A DNA stretch of 16,739 bases from NCBI GenBank assembly GCA_023453125.1, contig JAEXUB010000001.1, positions 1 through 16,739 of the forward strand. Direction: 5' to 3'. The position numbers were made by a program, and so were the translations under genes. Numbering within the stretch: the first letter of the stretch is position 1; the number at the start of each line of letters is the position of its first letter. Positions 6,946 to 14,663 of this stretch are shown here, piece after piece. Origin of the DNA: Bacteroidota bacterium. GTDB taxonomy: Bacteria; Bacteroidota; Ignavibacteria; Ignavibacteriales; Melioribacteraceae. The notes below the pieces were generated by a model. The model was not told the DNA's origin. It saw only the letters and a list, made by a program, of their open reading frames with translations, and did no database searches.

Positions 6946-9153
6946 ATGAGCAAATATCTTGTACTTGTTGAATCCCCGTCTAAAGCAAAAACTATTAATA
7001 AATATCTTGGCAAAAATTATCACGTTGAAGCTACAATCGGCCATATAAAAAACCTCCCCAAATCTAAACTGGGCATTGATGTTGATAACGGCTTCGTCCC
7101 TTCTCTCTTGAATATAAGAGGAAAAGGGGATTTAATTAAAAAAATAAAGTCATATTCAGCCAAGGCTAAAGAAATTTACATTGCAACTGACCCTGACCGC
7201 GAAGGGGAATCCATCGCTCAGGATATTTATGAAGTTATAAACGGACAGACCGATGCAAAAATTCACCGTGTACTGTTTAATGAGATAACTAAAGTTGCAG
7301 TTGAAAAGGCAATGAAAAATCCTATTGACATAGACAGCCGCCTCGTTTCTTCACAGAGAGCAAGGCGAGTTATGGACAGGATTATCGGTTATAAAATAAG
7401 TCCATTCCTATGGAAAGCAGTTATATCCAGTTCCGACAGCGGATTATCGGCCGGACGCGTTCAGTCAGTTGCTCTCAGACTAATCTGCGAAAGGGAAGAG
7501 GAAATTCAAAGCTTTATTCCTATTGAATACTGGTCCTTATGGGGCTTTTTCAGGAATCCCGATGGAAAAGAATTAAAGGCTAAATTACAGTCAATAGACG
7601 GTAAAGGGATAAAAGTAAAGCCTTCCGCTTCAATGACCGACGAAGAAATAAAAGAATTTGAATTAAAGAATTTTCTCATCGGCTCCTCAGAAACCGCAGA
7701 GCAGCTGTATGCCGAAATTAAGAATAAAAAAGATTATTCCATTACCGATATAACCGTTAAAGAATCAAAAAGAAATCCATTTCCTCCATTCATCACATCC
7801 ACACTTCAGGTAGAGGCTTCGCGCAAACTCCGTTTCAGGCCCAGAAAGACCATGATGCTTGCTCAGAATCTTTATGAAGGCATTGATCTGGGCAATGAAG
7901 GCACCACAGGTCTTATTACCTATATGAGAACCGACTCTACACGAATCGGGGATGAAATTCTTGTTGAAGCCCGAAATCTTATTAAAAAGAATTACGGCGA
8001 TGAGTATCTTCCAGAATCGGCAAAGAGTTATGATAAAAAGAAGAAGAATGTTCAGGATGCTCACGAGGCAATAAGGCCGACATCAATGGAATATACCCCT
8101 GACCATGTAAAGGAATTTCTTACTCCCGATCAGTTCAAGCTGTATGATTTAATCTGGAAGAGATTCCTTGCATCCCAGATGGAATCGGCAATACTTGAAA
8201 ACACTTCAATAGAAATAGAATCCGGGCGCTTTCTCTTTAAAGCAACCGGAACCGCAGTTAAATTTGACGGCTTCCTTAAATTATATGATGAGGATAATGA
8301 AGACCAGACTGATTCAAACGGCGGAAGCTCAAATATTCCATACGGATTAAAGAAAAATGACCCGATGGATTTATTTAATCTGGAAAAGAACCAGCACTTC
8401 ACTAAACCGCCCGCACGTTTTTCAGAAAGTACATTGATTAAGGAACTCGAAGCTAAGAACATTGGACGCCCTAGCACTTATGCACTGATAATGGGGACAA
8501 TCCAGGACAGGAATTATGTTGAGCAGCAGGAAAGGAAATTATTCCCCACCAAATTAGGAAAACAGGTTAATGGGGTACTTGTTAAGAATTTTCCCACAAT
8601 CCTCGACGTCAATTTTACCGCTTTAATGGAAGACGAGCTGGACGGAATAGCCGAAGGGGAAATTGAATACATTAAAGTACTAAATGATTTTTACACCCCT
8701 TTCTCAAAAGTACTTGCAGAAGTTGAACAGAATATCGAAAAGATTAAATGCGATAAATGCGGTTCGGATATGGATATAAAAATGGGAAGGTTCGGAAAGT
8801 TCCTCGCCTGTACCAATTATCCGGAATGCAAGAACATCAAATCGCTTAAGGAAGTAGCTCAGGAAGAGAAAGAAATTGAATATACCGGCGAAGAGTGCCC
8901 GAAATGCGGGGCCAAGACGGTAATAAGAGAGAGTAAATTCGGAAAGTTTATCGGATGCGAAAAATATCCGGACTGTGATTTTACCAAAGACCTTACACTC
9001 GGCTTATCGTGTCCCAAATGCGAAGAAGGGGAAGTGGTAATTAGAAGAACCAAAAAAGCCAGAATCTTTTACGGTTGCAGCCGCTACCCTAACTGCGATT
9101 TTGCCAGTTGGAAAAAACCTGTTCCGAAGAGCGACGAGGACGAGGAAGTATAG
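6946..9153 (+). CDS. topA: DNA topoisomerase I (type IA)
   Basis: Relaxes negative supercoils by single-strand passage. The TOPRIM domain begins at once (LVLVESPSKAKTI, with Glu9) and holds the acidic metal cluster TDPDREGE (81-88). The catalytic tyrosine is Tyr326 in GLITYMRTDS. LSAGRVQSVALRL (167-179) and the DAHEAIRPT motif (371-379) are also intact. The C terminus has three four-cysteine zinc-ribbon repeats: C602/C605/C622/C628, C651/C654/C671/C677 and C689/C692/C711/C717, followed by an acidic tail. At 735 aa it is complete and somewhat shorter than the E. coli enzyme. AAGGAA (6933-6938) lies 7 bases before the ATG. Downstream xerC follows after 28 bp. Confidence 0.98.
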   Translation: MSKYLVLVESPSKAKTINKYLGKNYHVEATIGHIKNLPKSKLGIDVDNGFVPSLLNIRGKGDLIKKIKSYSAKAKEIYIATDPDREGESIAQDIYEVINGQTDAKIHRVLFNEITKVAVEKAMKNPIDIDSRLVSSQRARRVMDRIIGYKISPFLWKAVISSSDSGLSAGRVQSVALRLICEREEEIQSFIPIEYWSLWGFFRNPDGKELKAKLQSIDGKGIKVKPSASMTDEEIKEFELKNFLIGSSETAEQLYAEIKNKKDYSITDITVKESKRNPFPPFITSTLQVEASRKLRFRPRKTMMLAQNLYEGIDLGNEGTTGLITYMRTDSTRIGDEILVEARNLIKKNYGDEYLPESAKSYDKKKKNVQDAHEAIRPTSMEYTPDHVKEFLTPDQFKLYDLIWKRFLASQMESAILENTSIEIESGRFLFKATGTAVKFDGFLKLYDEDNEDQTDSNGGSSNIPYGLKKNDPMDLFNLEKNQHFTKPPARFSESTLIKELEAKNIGRPSTYALIMGTIQDRNYVEQQERKLFPTKLGKQVNGVLVKNFPTILDVNFTALMEDELDGIAEGEIEYIKVLNDFYTPFSKVLAEVEQNIEKIKCDKCGSDMDIKMGRFGKFLACTNYPECKNIKSLKEVAQEEKEIEYTGEECPKCGAKTVIRESKFGKFIGCEKYPDCDFTKDLTLGLSCPKCEEGEVVIRRTKKARIFYGCSRYPNCDFASWKKPVPKSDEDEEV

Positions 9154-9181
9154 AATATTTTTCATTAAATAAGGAACTTCT

Positions 9182-10075
9182 GTGCTGATTAATGAAAGTA
9201 TTTCAAAATATTTAACTGAGCTCTCCGGTATTAGGAGAGCTTCTCTAAAAACACTGGAATCCTACGGTACCGATCTAAGACAATTCCTTGAATTTGCCCT
9301 GAATGAAGAGAGAGAGACGGTTAAAAGCATAGACGAGCGTTTTATTCGGCGTTATCTGATGCATCTAAATGAACTCGGGATGACTAAAATCTCGATTTCA
9401 CGCAAATTGTCCTCTTTAAGAGGTTTTTTCGCCTATCTGGTAAGGCATGAAGTAATTGAAGTGAATCCTGTTTCAAAAATATCCAATCCAAAATCAAAAA
9501 GGCCCCTTCCGGAGACAATTAGTATTGACTCTTACGATAAAATTCTTAATTTGATAAGTGAGAATGAGAACAATCTCTATAAAAGGGAGTTGATTAAGGC
9601 AATTTTTGAGCTTCTTTACGGTTGTGCTTTACGAGTATCAGAGTTATGCAGCCTGACTCTGAATGATATTGATTTGCATACTAAATCAATAAGAGTATTA
9701 GGTAAAGGCTCAAAAGTTAGAATTGTACCCTTAGGAGATAAATCGGCATCTATTTTGAAAGACTATTTAAAGGTTCGGGTGCAGAACGGGGAAAAAGAAT
9801 TATTCCTTTCAGAGAAAGGGAACAAAATCTACCCTAGATTAGTCCAAAATTATGTAAAGCGTATTTTGAGTATAAAAGGGATAACCGAAATAACTAAAAA
9901 ATCCCCTCATATATTAAGGCACAGTGCGGCTACTCATATGTTGGATAAGGGAGCCGACCTGATGGCAGTAAAGGAAATTTTAGGACATGAAAATTTATCT
10001 ACAACCCAAATATATACGCACGTCAGCATAGAACGTCTTAAGCAATCCTATAAAAAAGCTCATCCAAAATCATAA
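9182..10075 (+). CDS. xerC: Tyrosine recombinase of the XerC/XerD type
   Basis: A site-specific recombinase expected to resolve chromosome dimers at dif. The N-terminal SAM-like core-binding domain is about residues 3-90 and the catalytic domain about 108-290. The full catalytic set is visible: Arg151 (ALRVSEL), Lys175 (GKGSKVR), His243 and Arg246 (HILRHSAATHML), His269 (LGHENLSTTQIY) and nucleophile Tyr278. Length (297 aa) is standard for Xer and no integrase-type extension or att site is seen, so a housekeeping role is favoured over a mobile-element integrase. The GTG start is supported by AAGGAA at 9171-9176, 5 bases upstream. XerC versus XerD cannot be decided here. A topA-xer neighbourhood is also known in Firmicutes, where codV lies just downstream of topA. 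Confidence 0.92.
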   Translation: MLINESISKYLTELSGIRRASLKTLESYGTDLRQFLEFALNEERETVKSIDERFIRRYLMHLNELGMTKISISRKLSSLRGFFAYLVRHEVIEVNPVSKISNPKSKRPLPETISIDSYDKILNLISENENNLYKRELIKAIFELLYGCALRVSELCSLTLNDIDLHTKSIRVLGKGSKVRIVPLGDKSASILKDYLKVRVQNGEKELFLSEKGNKIYPRLVQNYVKRILSIKGITEITKKSPHILRHSAATHMLDKGADLMAVKEILGHENLSTTQIYTHVSIERLKQSYKKAHPKS

Positions 10076-10085
10076 AGGAGTAGTT

Positions 10086-10403
10086 ATGAACATCCAAATA
10101 ACATCAAGGAAATTCCGAGCAAAAGACAGCCTTAAGGATTTTATCAAAGATGAGATAAAATCGTTGTCCAAGTTCAATGATGATATTATTGATGTAAATG
10201 TAGTTCTGAGCTTTACACATACAAAAGACAGCATTAAAACTGCCGAAGTTGTCCTGCAGGTCCCGGGTAAAACAATTTCGGTTGAAGAATCGAGCGAAGA
10301 ATTTGAAAAATCGATTTCCGCAGTTGTTGAAAAAATAAAAGTTCAGCTTAAAAAACTTAAAACAAAACGTATTGCCAAAAAGAAAGACAAAAAAGCGGAA
10401 TAG
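10086..10403 (+). CDS. hpf: Ribosome hibernation-promoting factor, short form (HPF/RaiA/YfiA family)
   Basis: Binds the 30S decoding region in starvation and inactivates ribosomes, often helping dimer formation. Residues 1-96 give the family beta-alpha-beta-beta-beta-alpha pattern, opening MNIQITSRKFRAKDSLKDFI, with DVNVVLSF and EVVLQVPGKTISVEE in the sheet. The C-terminal tail (about 88-105) is extremely lysine-rich, fitting rRNA contact. At 105 aa it lacks the C-terminal dimerisation domain of long HPF, so it would be the short type. AAAGGAG at 10074-10080 precedes the ATG by 5 bases. Its position just before hprK recalls the proteobacterial rpoN-hpf-ptsN-hprK cluster. Confidence 0.88.
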   Translation: MNIQITSRKFRAKDSLKDFIKDEIKSLSKFNDDIIDVNVVLSFTHTKDSIKTAEVVLQVPGKTISVEESSEEFEKSISAVVEKIKVQLKKLKTKRIAKKKDKKAE

Positions 10404-10404
10404 A

Positions 10405-11418
10405 ATGATTAAGGTAGACGACAAAAACATTTCGCAGATTAAGAATATAACGGTGGAGTTTTTCTATAACTCCACCAAAGATAAATTTAAGCTCAAAGCC
10501 TGTAACGAAGGGGAAGGTTATGACCGTTTGATTCCGGAGCATAACCTTCACCGTCCGGGGCTAGCACTGGCAGGTTTTCTTGATTTATTCACCTTTAACC
10601 GGATTCAGGTGCTGGGCAATACCGAAGCCCGCTTCCTTCAGCAGCTTCCGCCGAAAGAAAGATATGAGTGCATTGAAAAGATTTTTACTTACAACGTTCC
10701 TTGTCTCATTCTTACAAATGACAATCCTCCTCCCGATGAAATGATGGAACTGGCCCATAAATATAAAATTCCCATTTTTGTATCTCCTCATCCGACTACA
10801 AAGCTGTCTTATCTTATAAGCGATTTTCTTGACGACCAGTTTTCTGTACGCCTCTCTTTGCACGGGTCATTTGTAGATGTATACGGTGTGGGAATGCTTT
10901 TTGTCGGCCGTTCAGGCATTGGAAAAAGCGAAGTGGCGCTCGACCTGGTTGAAAGAGGGCACCGTCTGGTAGCAGACGACGTTGTAATCTTTACAAAGAA
11001 GGGGGAAGGCATACTGATGGGTTCAGGCACCCAGCTTGTTAAGCATTTTATGGAAGTTAGGGGTATTGGACTTATTGATGTAAGAAGCATGTTCGGGGTA
11101 AGGGCAATCCGGTTCCAGAAGCGTCTGGAAGTGGTAATAGAGCTCGAAATCTGGGACGAAGGGTCTGAATATACCAGAACCGGGCTTGATGAAACCCATA
11201 TTAATCTTCTGGATGTGGAAATACCGCATATTAAGCTTCCGATACTCCCTGGTAAGAATATAACCGTAATTTCGGAGGTTATTGCCCTAAATTACCTCCT
11301 AAAACACTACGGATACGATGCTGCGCAGATCTTCAACGAGAGGCTGATGGAGCAGCTGCAGAAAAAAACGCAGAAAAATGACCGTGTAATCAATTATTTT
11401 GAGCATGATTTTGAATAA
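10405..11418 (+). CDS. hprK: HPr kinase/phosphorylase
   Basis: Phosphorylates (ATP or PPi) and dephosphorylates a serine of HPr in response to metabolic state. The N-terminal regulatory domain covers about residues 1-125; the catalytic domain has the pre-P-loop histidine H153 (HGSFVDVYG), the P-loop GRSGIGKS (168-175), ADDVV (190-194) and the HPrK signature GIGLIDVRSMFG (220-231). It is 337 aa, near the usual length. I place the start at ATG 10405, just after the hpf stop, with GGAA 4 bases upstream; an in-frame ATG at 10372 would extend the protein by 11 basic residues into hpf and does not match relatives. No PTS genes are in the window, so the regulated HPr-like partner lies elsewhere. Confidence 0.95.
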   Translation: MIKVDDKNISQIKNITVEFFYNSTKDKFKLKACNEGEGYDRLIPEHNLHRPGLALAGFLDLFTFNRIQVLGNTEARFLQQLPPKERYECIEKIFTYNVPCLILTNDNPPPDEMMELAHKYKIPIFVSPHPTTKLSYLISDFLDDQFSVRLSLHGSFVDVYGVGMLFVGRSGIGKSEVALDLVERGHRLVADDVVIFTKKGEGILMGSGTQLVKHFMEVRGIGLIDVRSMFGVRAIRFQKRLEVVIELEIWDEGSEYTRTGLDETHINLLDVEIPHIKLPILPGKNITVISEVIALNYLLKHYGYDAAQIFNERLMEQLQKKTQKNDRVINYFEHDFE

Positions 11419-11437
11419 AATTAGCTCATTTTCAGGC

Positions 11438-11466
11438 TTGACACGTGTAGTTCCATTTGTTATCTT
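11438..11466 (+). promoter_or_regulatory. Sigma70-type promoter for the M23 peptidase to ricT run
   Basis: A perfect TTGACA (11438-11443) is followed after 17 bp by TATCTT (11461-11466, 4 of 6). Transcription would start near 11473, only about 10-15 nt before the ATG at 11485. No ribosome-binding site is visible in that space. Confidence 0.6.
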
Positions 11467-11484
11467 CGCAGTCGAGATTATTAT

Positions 11485-12408
11485 ATGAAGACATTTTATT
11501 ATTTTTCAAAAAGCAAACTCAAGTTTGTAGAGGTAAGGAATTTTTATCAAAAATTCTTTTTTGCGCTTGTATTTACCTCTATTATAATTTCCTTCTTTCT
11601 GGTTGGAAGTTATTATATTTTTGACGAAATAATTAATGCCGACAATAAGATCTCTTCACTTAAAAGCAACAATAAGGAATTACAGGAAAAGATAGCCGAA
11701 TACAGCTCGAAATTTTCCGAATTAAAAGTAAAGATTGATGAACTGGGGCAGAGGAATAACGAATTCCGTCTTCTGGCAAATCTGACTCCTCTTAAAGATG
11801 AAGATTATGGTATAGGCGGCGGAGTATTTCAGAATACCAATTATAATACCTCAAACGAATTAAGAAAGCTTTTGGATAACGTAGATCATTGGATTGACGT
11901 TATCAATATGAAAGTTAACCTCGAGAAGAACAGTTTTACCGAGATACAGACTACCTTTGATAACAACCAGAAACTTTATGAAGCAATGCCTGCAATTATA
12001 CCTGCAGACGGAAATGTCGGGGACGATTTCGGAATGCGATTCCATCCGATTCTCCGTATCAAGAGAATGCATAACGGCATTGATATTGTAAATGACGTAG
12101 GCACTCCGATTTATGCTCCGGGTAAGGGAACAGTTTCTTTTGTCGGCTGGCGTACCGGACTTGGGCATACAGTTGAAATAGACCACGGATTCGGATACAT
12201 AACGGTTTACGGTCATTTAAGAAACGCTCTGGTTAAAGAAGGTACAACTGTAGAAAGAGGAGAACAGATTGCCGTTATGGGAAATTCGGGAGAACTGACT
12301 ACCGGGTCCCACCTTCACTACGAAATCTGGCATAATGGAATTGCCCTCGATCCACGTAATTTTATATTTGAAGACCTAAAATTTTTTCAAACCGCAAATA
12401 AAAACTAA
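11485..12408 (+). CDS. Membrane-anchored M23 (LytM-type) metallopeptidase
   Basis: A likely murein endopeptidase or a divisome/envelope factor with a LytM domain. One transmembrane segment (about residues 24-46) follows a short basic N terminus and places the rest in the periplasm. A coiled coil runs roughly 50-95, with a linker to about 170. The LytM domain (about 178-293) has the complete Zn set: H196 and D200 (HNGID), and the HLH motif at H276/H278; H244 in YGHL is the usual additional active-site histidine. All ligands being present suggests an active enzyme rather than an EnvC/NlpD-like activator. The ATG lacks a clear ribosome site and lies very close to the promoter at 11438-11466. Confidence 0.87.
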   Translation: MKTFYYFSKSKLKFVEVRNFYQKFFFALVFTSIIISFFLVGSYYIFDEIINADNKISSLKSNNKELQEKIAEYSSKFSELKVKIDELGQRNNEFRLLANLTPLKDEDYGIGGGVFQNTNYNTSNELRKLLDNVDHWIDVINMKVNLEKNSFTEIQTTFDNNQKLYEAMPAIIPADGNVGDDFGMRFHPILRIKRMHNGIDIVNDVGTPIYAPGKGTVSFVGWRTGLGHTVEIDHGFGYITVYGHLRNALVKEGTTVERGEQIAVMGNSGELTTGSHLHYEIWHNGIALDPRNFIFEDLKFFQTANKN

Positions 12409-12426
12409 TATTGTAGGAGTTAAATA

Positions 12427-12654
12427 ATGATCTGGACAGTTGAACTTGCATCCTATCTAGATGACGCACCATGGCCTGCTACTAAAGAAGAATTGCTCGA
12501 TTACGCCGAACGTATTGGCGCACCCCGTGAAGTTATGGAAAATTTAAATGAACTCGAAGACACAGAAGAACCTTATGAATCAATAGAGGATATCTGGCCC
12601 GACTTTCCCAGTGACGAAGATTTCTTCTACAGCAATGAAGATGATGAAACATAA
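12427..12654 (+). CDS. Small acidic DUF2795-like protein
   Basis: A 75-aa protein of unknown function. It is tryptophan- and acid-rich: MIWTVELASYLDDAPWPATK at the start, a helix-rich centre (AERIGAPREVMENLNELED), then IEDIWPDFPSDEDFF and an acidic end. This resembles small DUF2795 proteins that I associate with Bacteroidota and relatives; the match is from memory and not searched. No signal peptide, membrane segment or metal motif. AGGAG (12415-12419) precedes the ATG by 7 bases, a better ribosome site than its neighbour has, so translation is likely. It sits between the M23 gene and holB, 18 bp after the former and almost touching the latter. The strong negative charge would fit a protein-binding adaptor, but that is only a guess. 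Confidence 0.72.
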   Translation: MIWTVELASYLDDAPWPATKEELLDYAERIGAPREVMENLNELEDTEEPYESIEDIWPDFPSDEDFFYSNEDDET

Positions 12655-12658
12655 TGAA

Positions 12659-13780
12659 ATGAGTAATCCTGATTTCGGAAACGGTATTATTGGGCAGGAA
12701 AAAGCTAAAGTAATTTTAAGAAATATATTTACATCAAGGCGTGTCCCACACGCCTTTCTTTTTTTTGGCCCTGAAGGAACAGGCAAATTTTTTACCGCCC
12801 TGGAATATCTTAAGCTTATAAATTCGGGACTGGAAGGGGAGTCTGCCCAGAAACAGAAAAAAGTCCTCGCCTCTTTATCCGAACCTGCATTAAAGCTGAT
12901 TTTCCCTCTTCCGCGCGGCAAGTCGGAAACCGGCGATGATTCCGCTTATGATAAACTTCCTCAGGATGTTATTGAAACTATTACTGAGCAGATAGGATTG
13001 CTTGCCTCAAATCCATACCATAAAATTACCGTACCGGGGGCGAATACAATAAAAATAAGCAGTATTAGAGATATTAAAAAATTTACTACCTTCAGCAATG
13101 AAACCGGCTTTAAGAAAGGGGTTATTATTCTGGATGCCGACGAAATGGCGGATGAAGCCCAGAATGCCCTTCTAAAAAGCCTTGAAGAGCCCCCTGAAGA
13201 CGTTATCTTTTTTTTAATTACTTCCAATAAGGAAAAACTTCTCCCTACAATTCATTCCCGGTGCTGGCAGGTTAAATTTAATCCTCTTTCCAATGATGAG
13301 GTTAAATTGATTCTGATTAAGCATTTCGGAATAGAGGAGAGCAAAGCGCGGCTGCTTGCCTCATTCAGCGACGGGAGCCTTAAGAATGCTATTGACCTTA
13401 TGAAATACGACCTTGATAATATTCTTTTAACGGCAGTTCAGACAATCCGATTCTCACTTGCGCGTAAATTTTATCTGGCCAATAAGGTAATTGAAGAGGG
13501 AATTGATCTGAGTGATAAAGATAATGTGAGATTTTTTATCTCGGCAATTCTCAAATGGCTTAAAGATGTAAACAAGCATAAATACACTTCAGAGATCGAT
13601 TCATTCGGCGATTTCAAGGATACAATTGAAAAATTCAATCAAAAATTCAGCAATTCAGACCTGGCATCCGCAATCCTTAAGATAGAGCAGTTTGCAAAAC
13701 TGATTGACAACAATCTGAACTTGAATATAATACTTCTAGGTATTATATTTGAACTGTCTGCTTTATCCATAAGGAAATAA
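12659..13780 (+). CDS. holB: DNA polymerase III delta-prime subunit (clamp loader)
   Basis: Part of the clamp loader that opens the sliding clamp for DNA polymerase III. The AAA+ fold is evident: IIGQEKAKVILRN at the start, PHAFLFFGPEGTGKF (P-loop, residues 37-43), VIILDADEMADEAQNALLK with LEEPP (175-179), then the arginine-finger SRC motif (200-202). The P-loop ends GKF rather than GKT/GKS, and the four zinc-binding cysteines usual in delta' are absent, consistent with a structural subunit that does not hydrolyse ATP. I use ATG 12659 because the domain begins right after it; in-frame ATGs at 12611, 12635, 12641 and 12644 lie inside the preceding gene and no ribosome site clearly decides. Length from 12659 is 373 aa. 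The 2-bp gap to ricT mirrors the Bacillus holB-yaaT pair. Confidence 0.9.
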   Translation: MSNPDFGNGIIGQEKAKVILRNIFTSRRVPHAFLFFGPEGTGKFFTALEYLKLINSGLEGESAQKQKKVLASLSEPALKLIFPLPRGKSETGDDSAYDKLPQDVIETITEQIGLLASNPYHKITVPGANTIKISSIRDIKKFTTFSNETGFKKGVIILDADEMADEAQNALLKSLEEPPEDVIFFLITSNKEKLLPTIHSRCWQVKFNPLSNDEVKLILIKHFGIEESKARLLASFSDGSLKNAIDLMKYDLDNILLTAVQTIRFSLARKFYLANKVIEEGIDLSDKDNVRFFISAILKWLKDVNKHKYTSEIDSFGDFKDTIEKFNQKFSNSDLASAILKIEQFAKLIDNNLNLNIILLGIIFELSALSIRK

Positions 13781-13782
13781 AA

Positions 13783-14613
13783 GTGTACAACATAGATCTC
13801 TCGTTCTTTAGAAGCTCCTCTTCCGAAATAGAAACATCACAGCAGGAAGTAAAATATAATGAGCTTTATAAAGAAAAAATAATCGACACAATCCACGATA
13901 GTTATCCCTCAATCAGCGGCTGTTTTACCTGCGGCGCAGAAAGCGGAGTGCAAACCCCGTTCGATTCCCGTATTGTAATTGAAGCTGAATGCAACGGGCT
14001 TCTCGGATGCCATTACTGCGAAAATTCATTCAACTTAGATCTTCTTCCGGGAGATCTTATTATTGTACAGCAGGATGAATGCATTGAGATTGCAACAGTT
14101 AAACTGCTTGGCGAAATAGTAAAGCTGAAGAGGCAGATATATGGATTGTACGAGGAAAACATTCCTCACGTCTTAAGAAAAGCTACTCCCGAAGATTTTG
14201 AAAAATATATCAAAAATCTCGAGGATGAACAGAAGGCAAAACCCTTCTTTAAAAAGTGTGTTGAGAAATATAACCTGGTTATGAAACTTGTTAATATCCA
14301 TTATCAGTTCGACCGGAGGAAATTATATTTCTTTTATACATCTGACGGAAGGGTCGATTTCAGGGAACTTGCAAAAGAACTTGCCGGTGAATTCAAGACA
14401 AGAATTGAATTACGCCAGATTGGATGCCGTGACGAAGCTAAAAAAGTCGGCGGTATGGGTACCTGCGGAAGAGAATTCTGCTGTTCTTTGTTCTTAAATA
14501 ACTTTAAGAGAATTTCTACCCAGACAGCCAACGACCAGAACTCAGCCTCCAATTTATCCAAGATGAGCGGTCCCTGCAGCAAGTTAAAATGCTGCCTCTC
14601 TTTTGAAGTCTAA
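13783..14613 (+). CDS. ricT: PSP1-domain protein, RicT/YaaT homolog
   Basis: In Bacillus RicT (YaaT) works with RicA and RicF in an Fe-S-bearing complex affecting RNase Y and development; here the role is inferred. The PSP1 core (about residues 86-245) includes LPGDLIIVQQDECIEIATV, FFYTSDGRVDFRELAKEL and IELRQIGCRDEAKKVGGMG. The C-terminal cysteines match RicT: C215, C228 with C233-C234 (GTCGREFCC), and C265, C270-C271 (GPCSKLKCC). An additional N-terminal cysteine group (C47, C50, C70, C76, C79) precedes the core and is not part of the Bacillus-type layout as I recall it. GTG start, with AAGGAA (13771-13776) 6 bases upstream. It follows holB by 2 bp, the classic neighbour. The protein stops soon after the last cysteines, without a long tail. 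Confidence 0.87.
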   Translation: MYNIDLSFFRSSSSEIETSQQEVKYNELYKEKIIDTIHDSYPSISGCFTCGAESGVQTPFDSRIVIEAECNGLLGCHYCENSFNLDLLPGDLIIVQQDECIEIATVKLLGEIVKLKRQIYGLYEENIPHVLRKATPEDFEKYIKNLEDEQKAKPFFKKCVEKYNLVMKLVNIHYQFDRRKLYFFYTSDGRVDFRELAKELAGEFKTRIELRQIGCRDEAKKVGGMGTCGREFCCSLFLNNFKRISTQTANDQNSASNLSKMSGPCSKLKCCLSFEV

Positions 14614-14663
14614 ATTTTTCTTCTTTAGACTGTCATAATTTAATAATAAGTCTTATCTTAAAA

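Noticed and set aside
9182..10075. Tyrosine recombinase as the integrase of a mobile element
   Set aside because: Standard Xer length and motifs, housekeeping genes on both sides, no tRNA, direct repeats or cargo genes around it.
10372..10404. Upstream in-frame ATG extending hprK by 11 residues
   Set aside because: It lies within hpf, adds only a basic KRKTKKRN stretch caused by hpf's lysine codons in another frame, and does not match HPr kinase N termini. ATG 10405 just after the hpf stop is the better start.
185..14582. Numerous minus-strand frames of 60-130 codons opposite the core genes
   Set aside because: All lie antisense to well-recognised plus-strand genes, have no recognisable domains and no sensible ribosome sites.
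14614..14663. Search for a dedicated promoter before the 3-hydroxyacyl-CoA dehydrogenase gene
   Set aside because: CATAAT (14634-14639) resembles a -10 box, but no -35 match lies at 16-18 bp; not strong enough to list.
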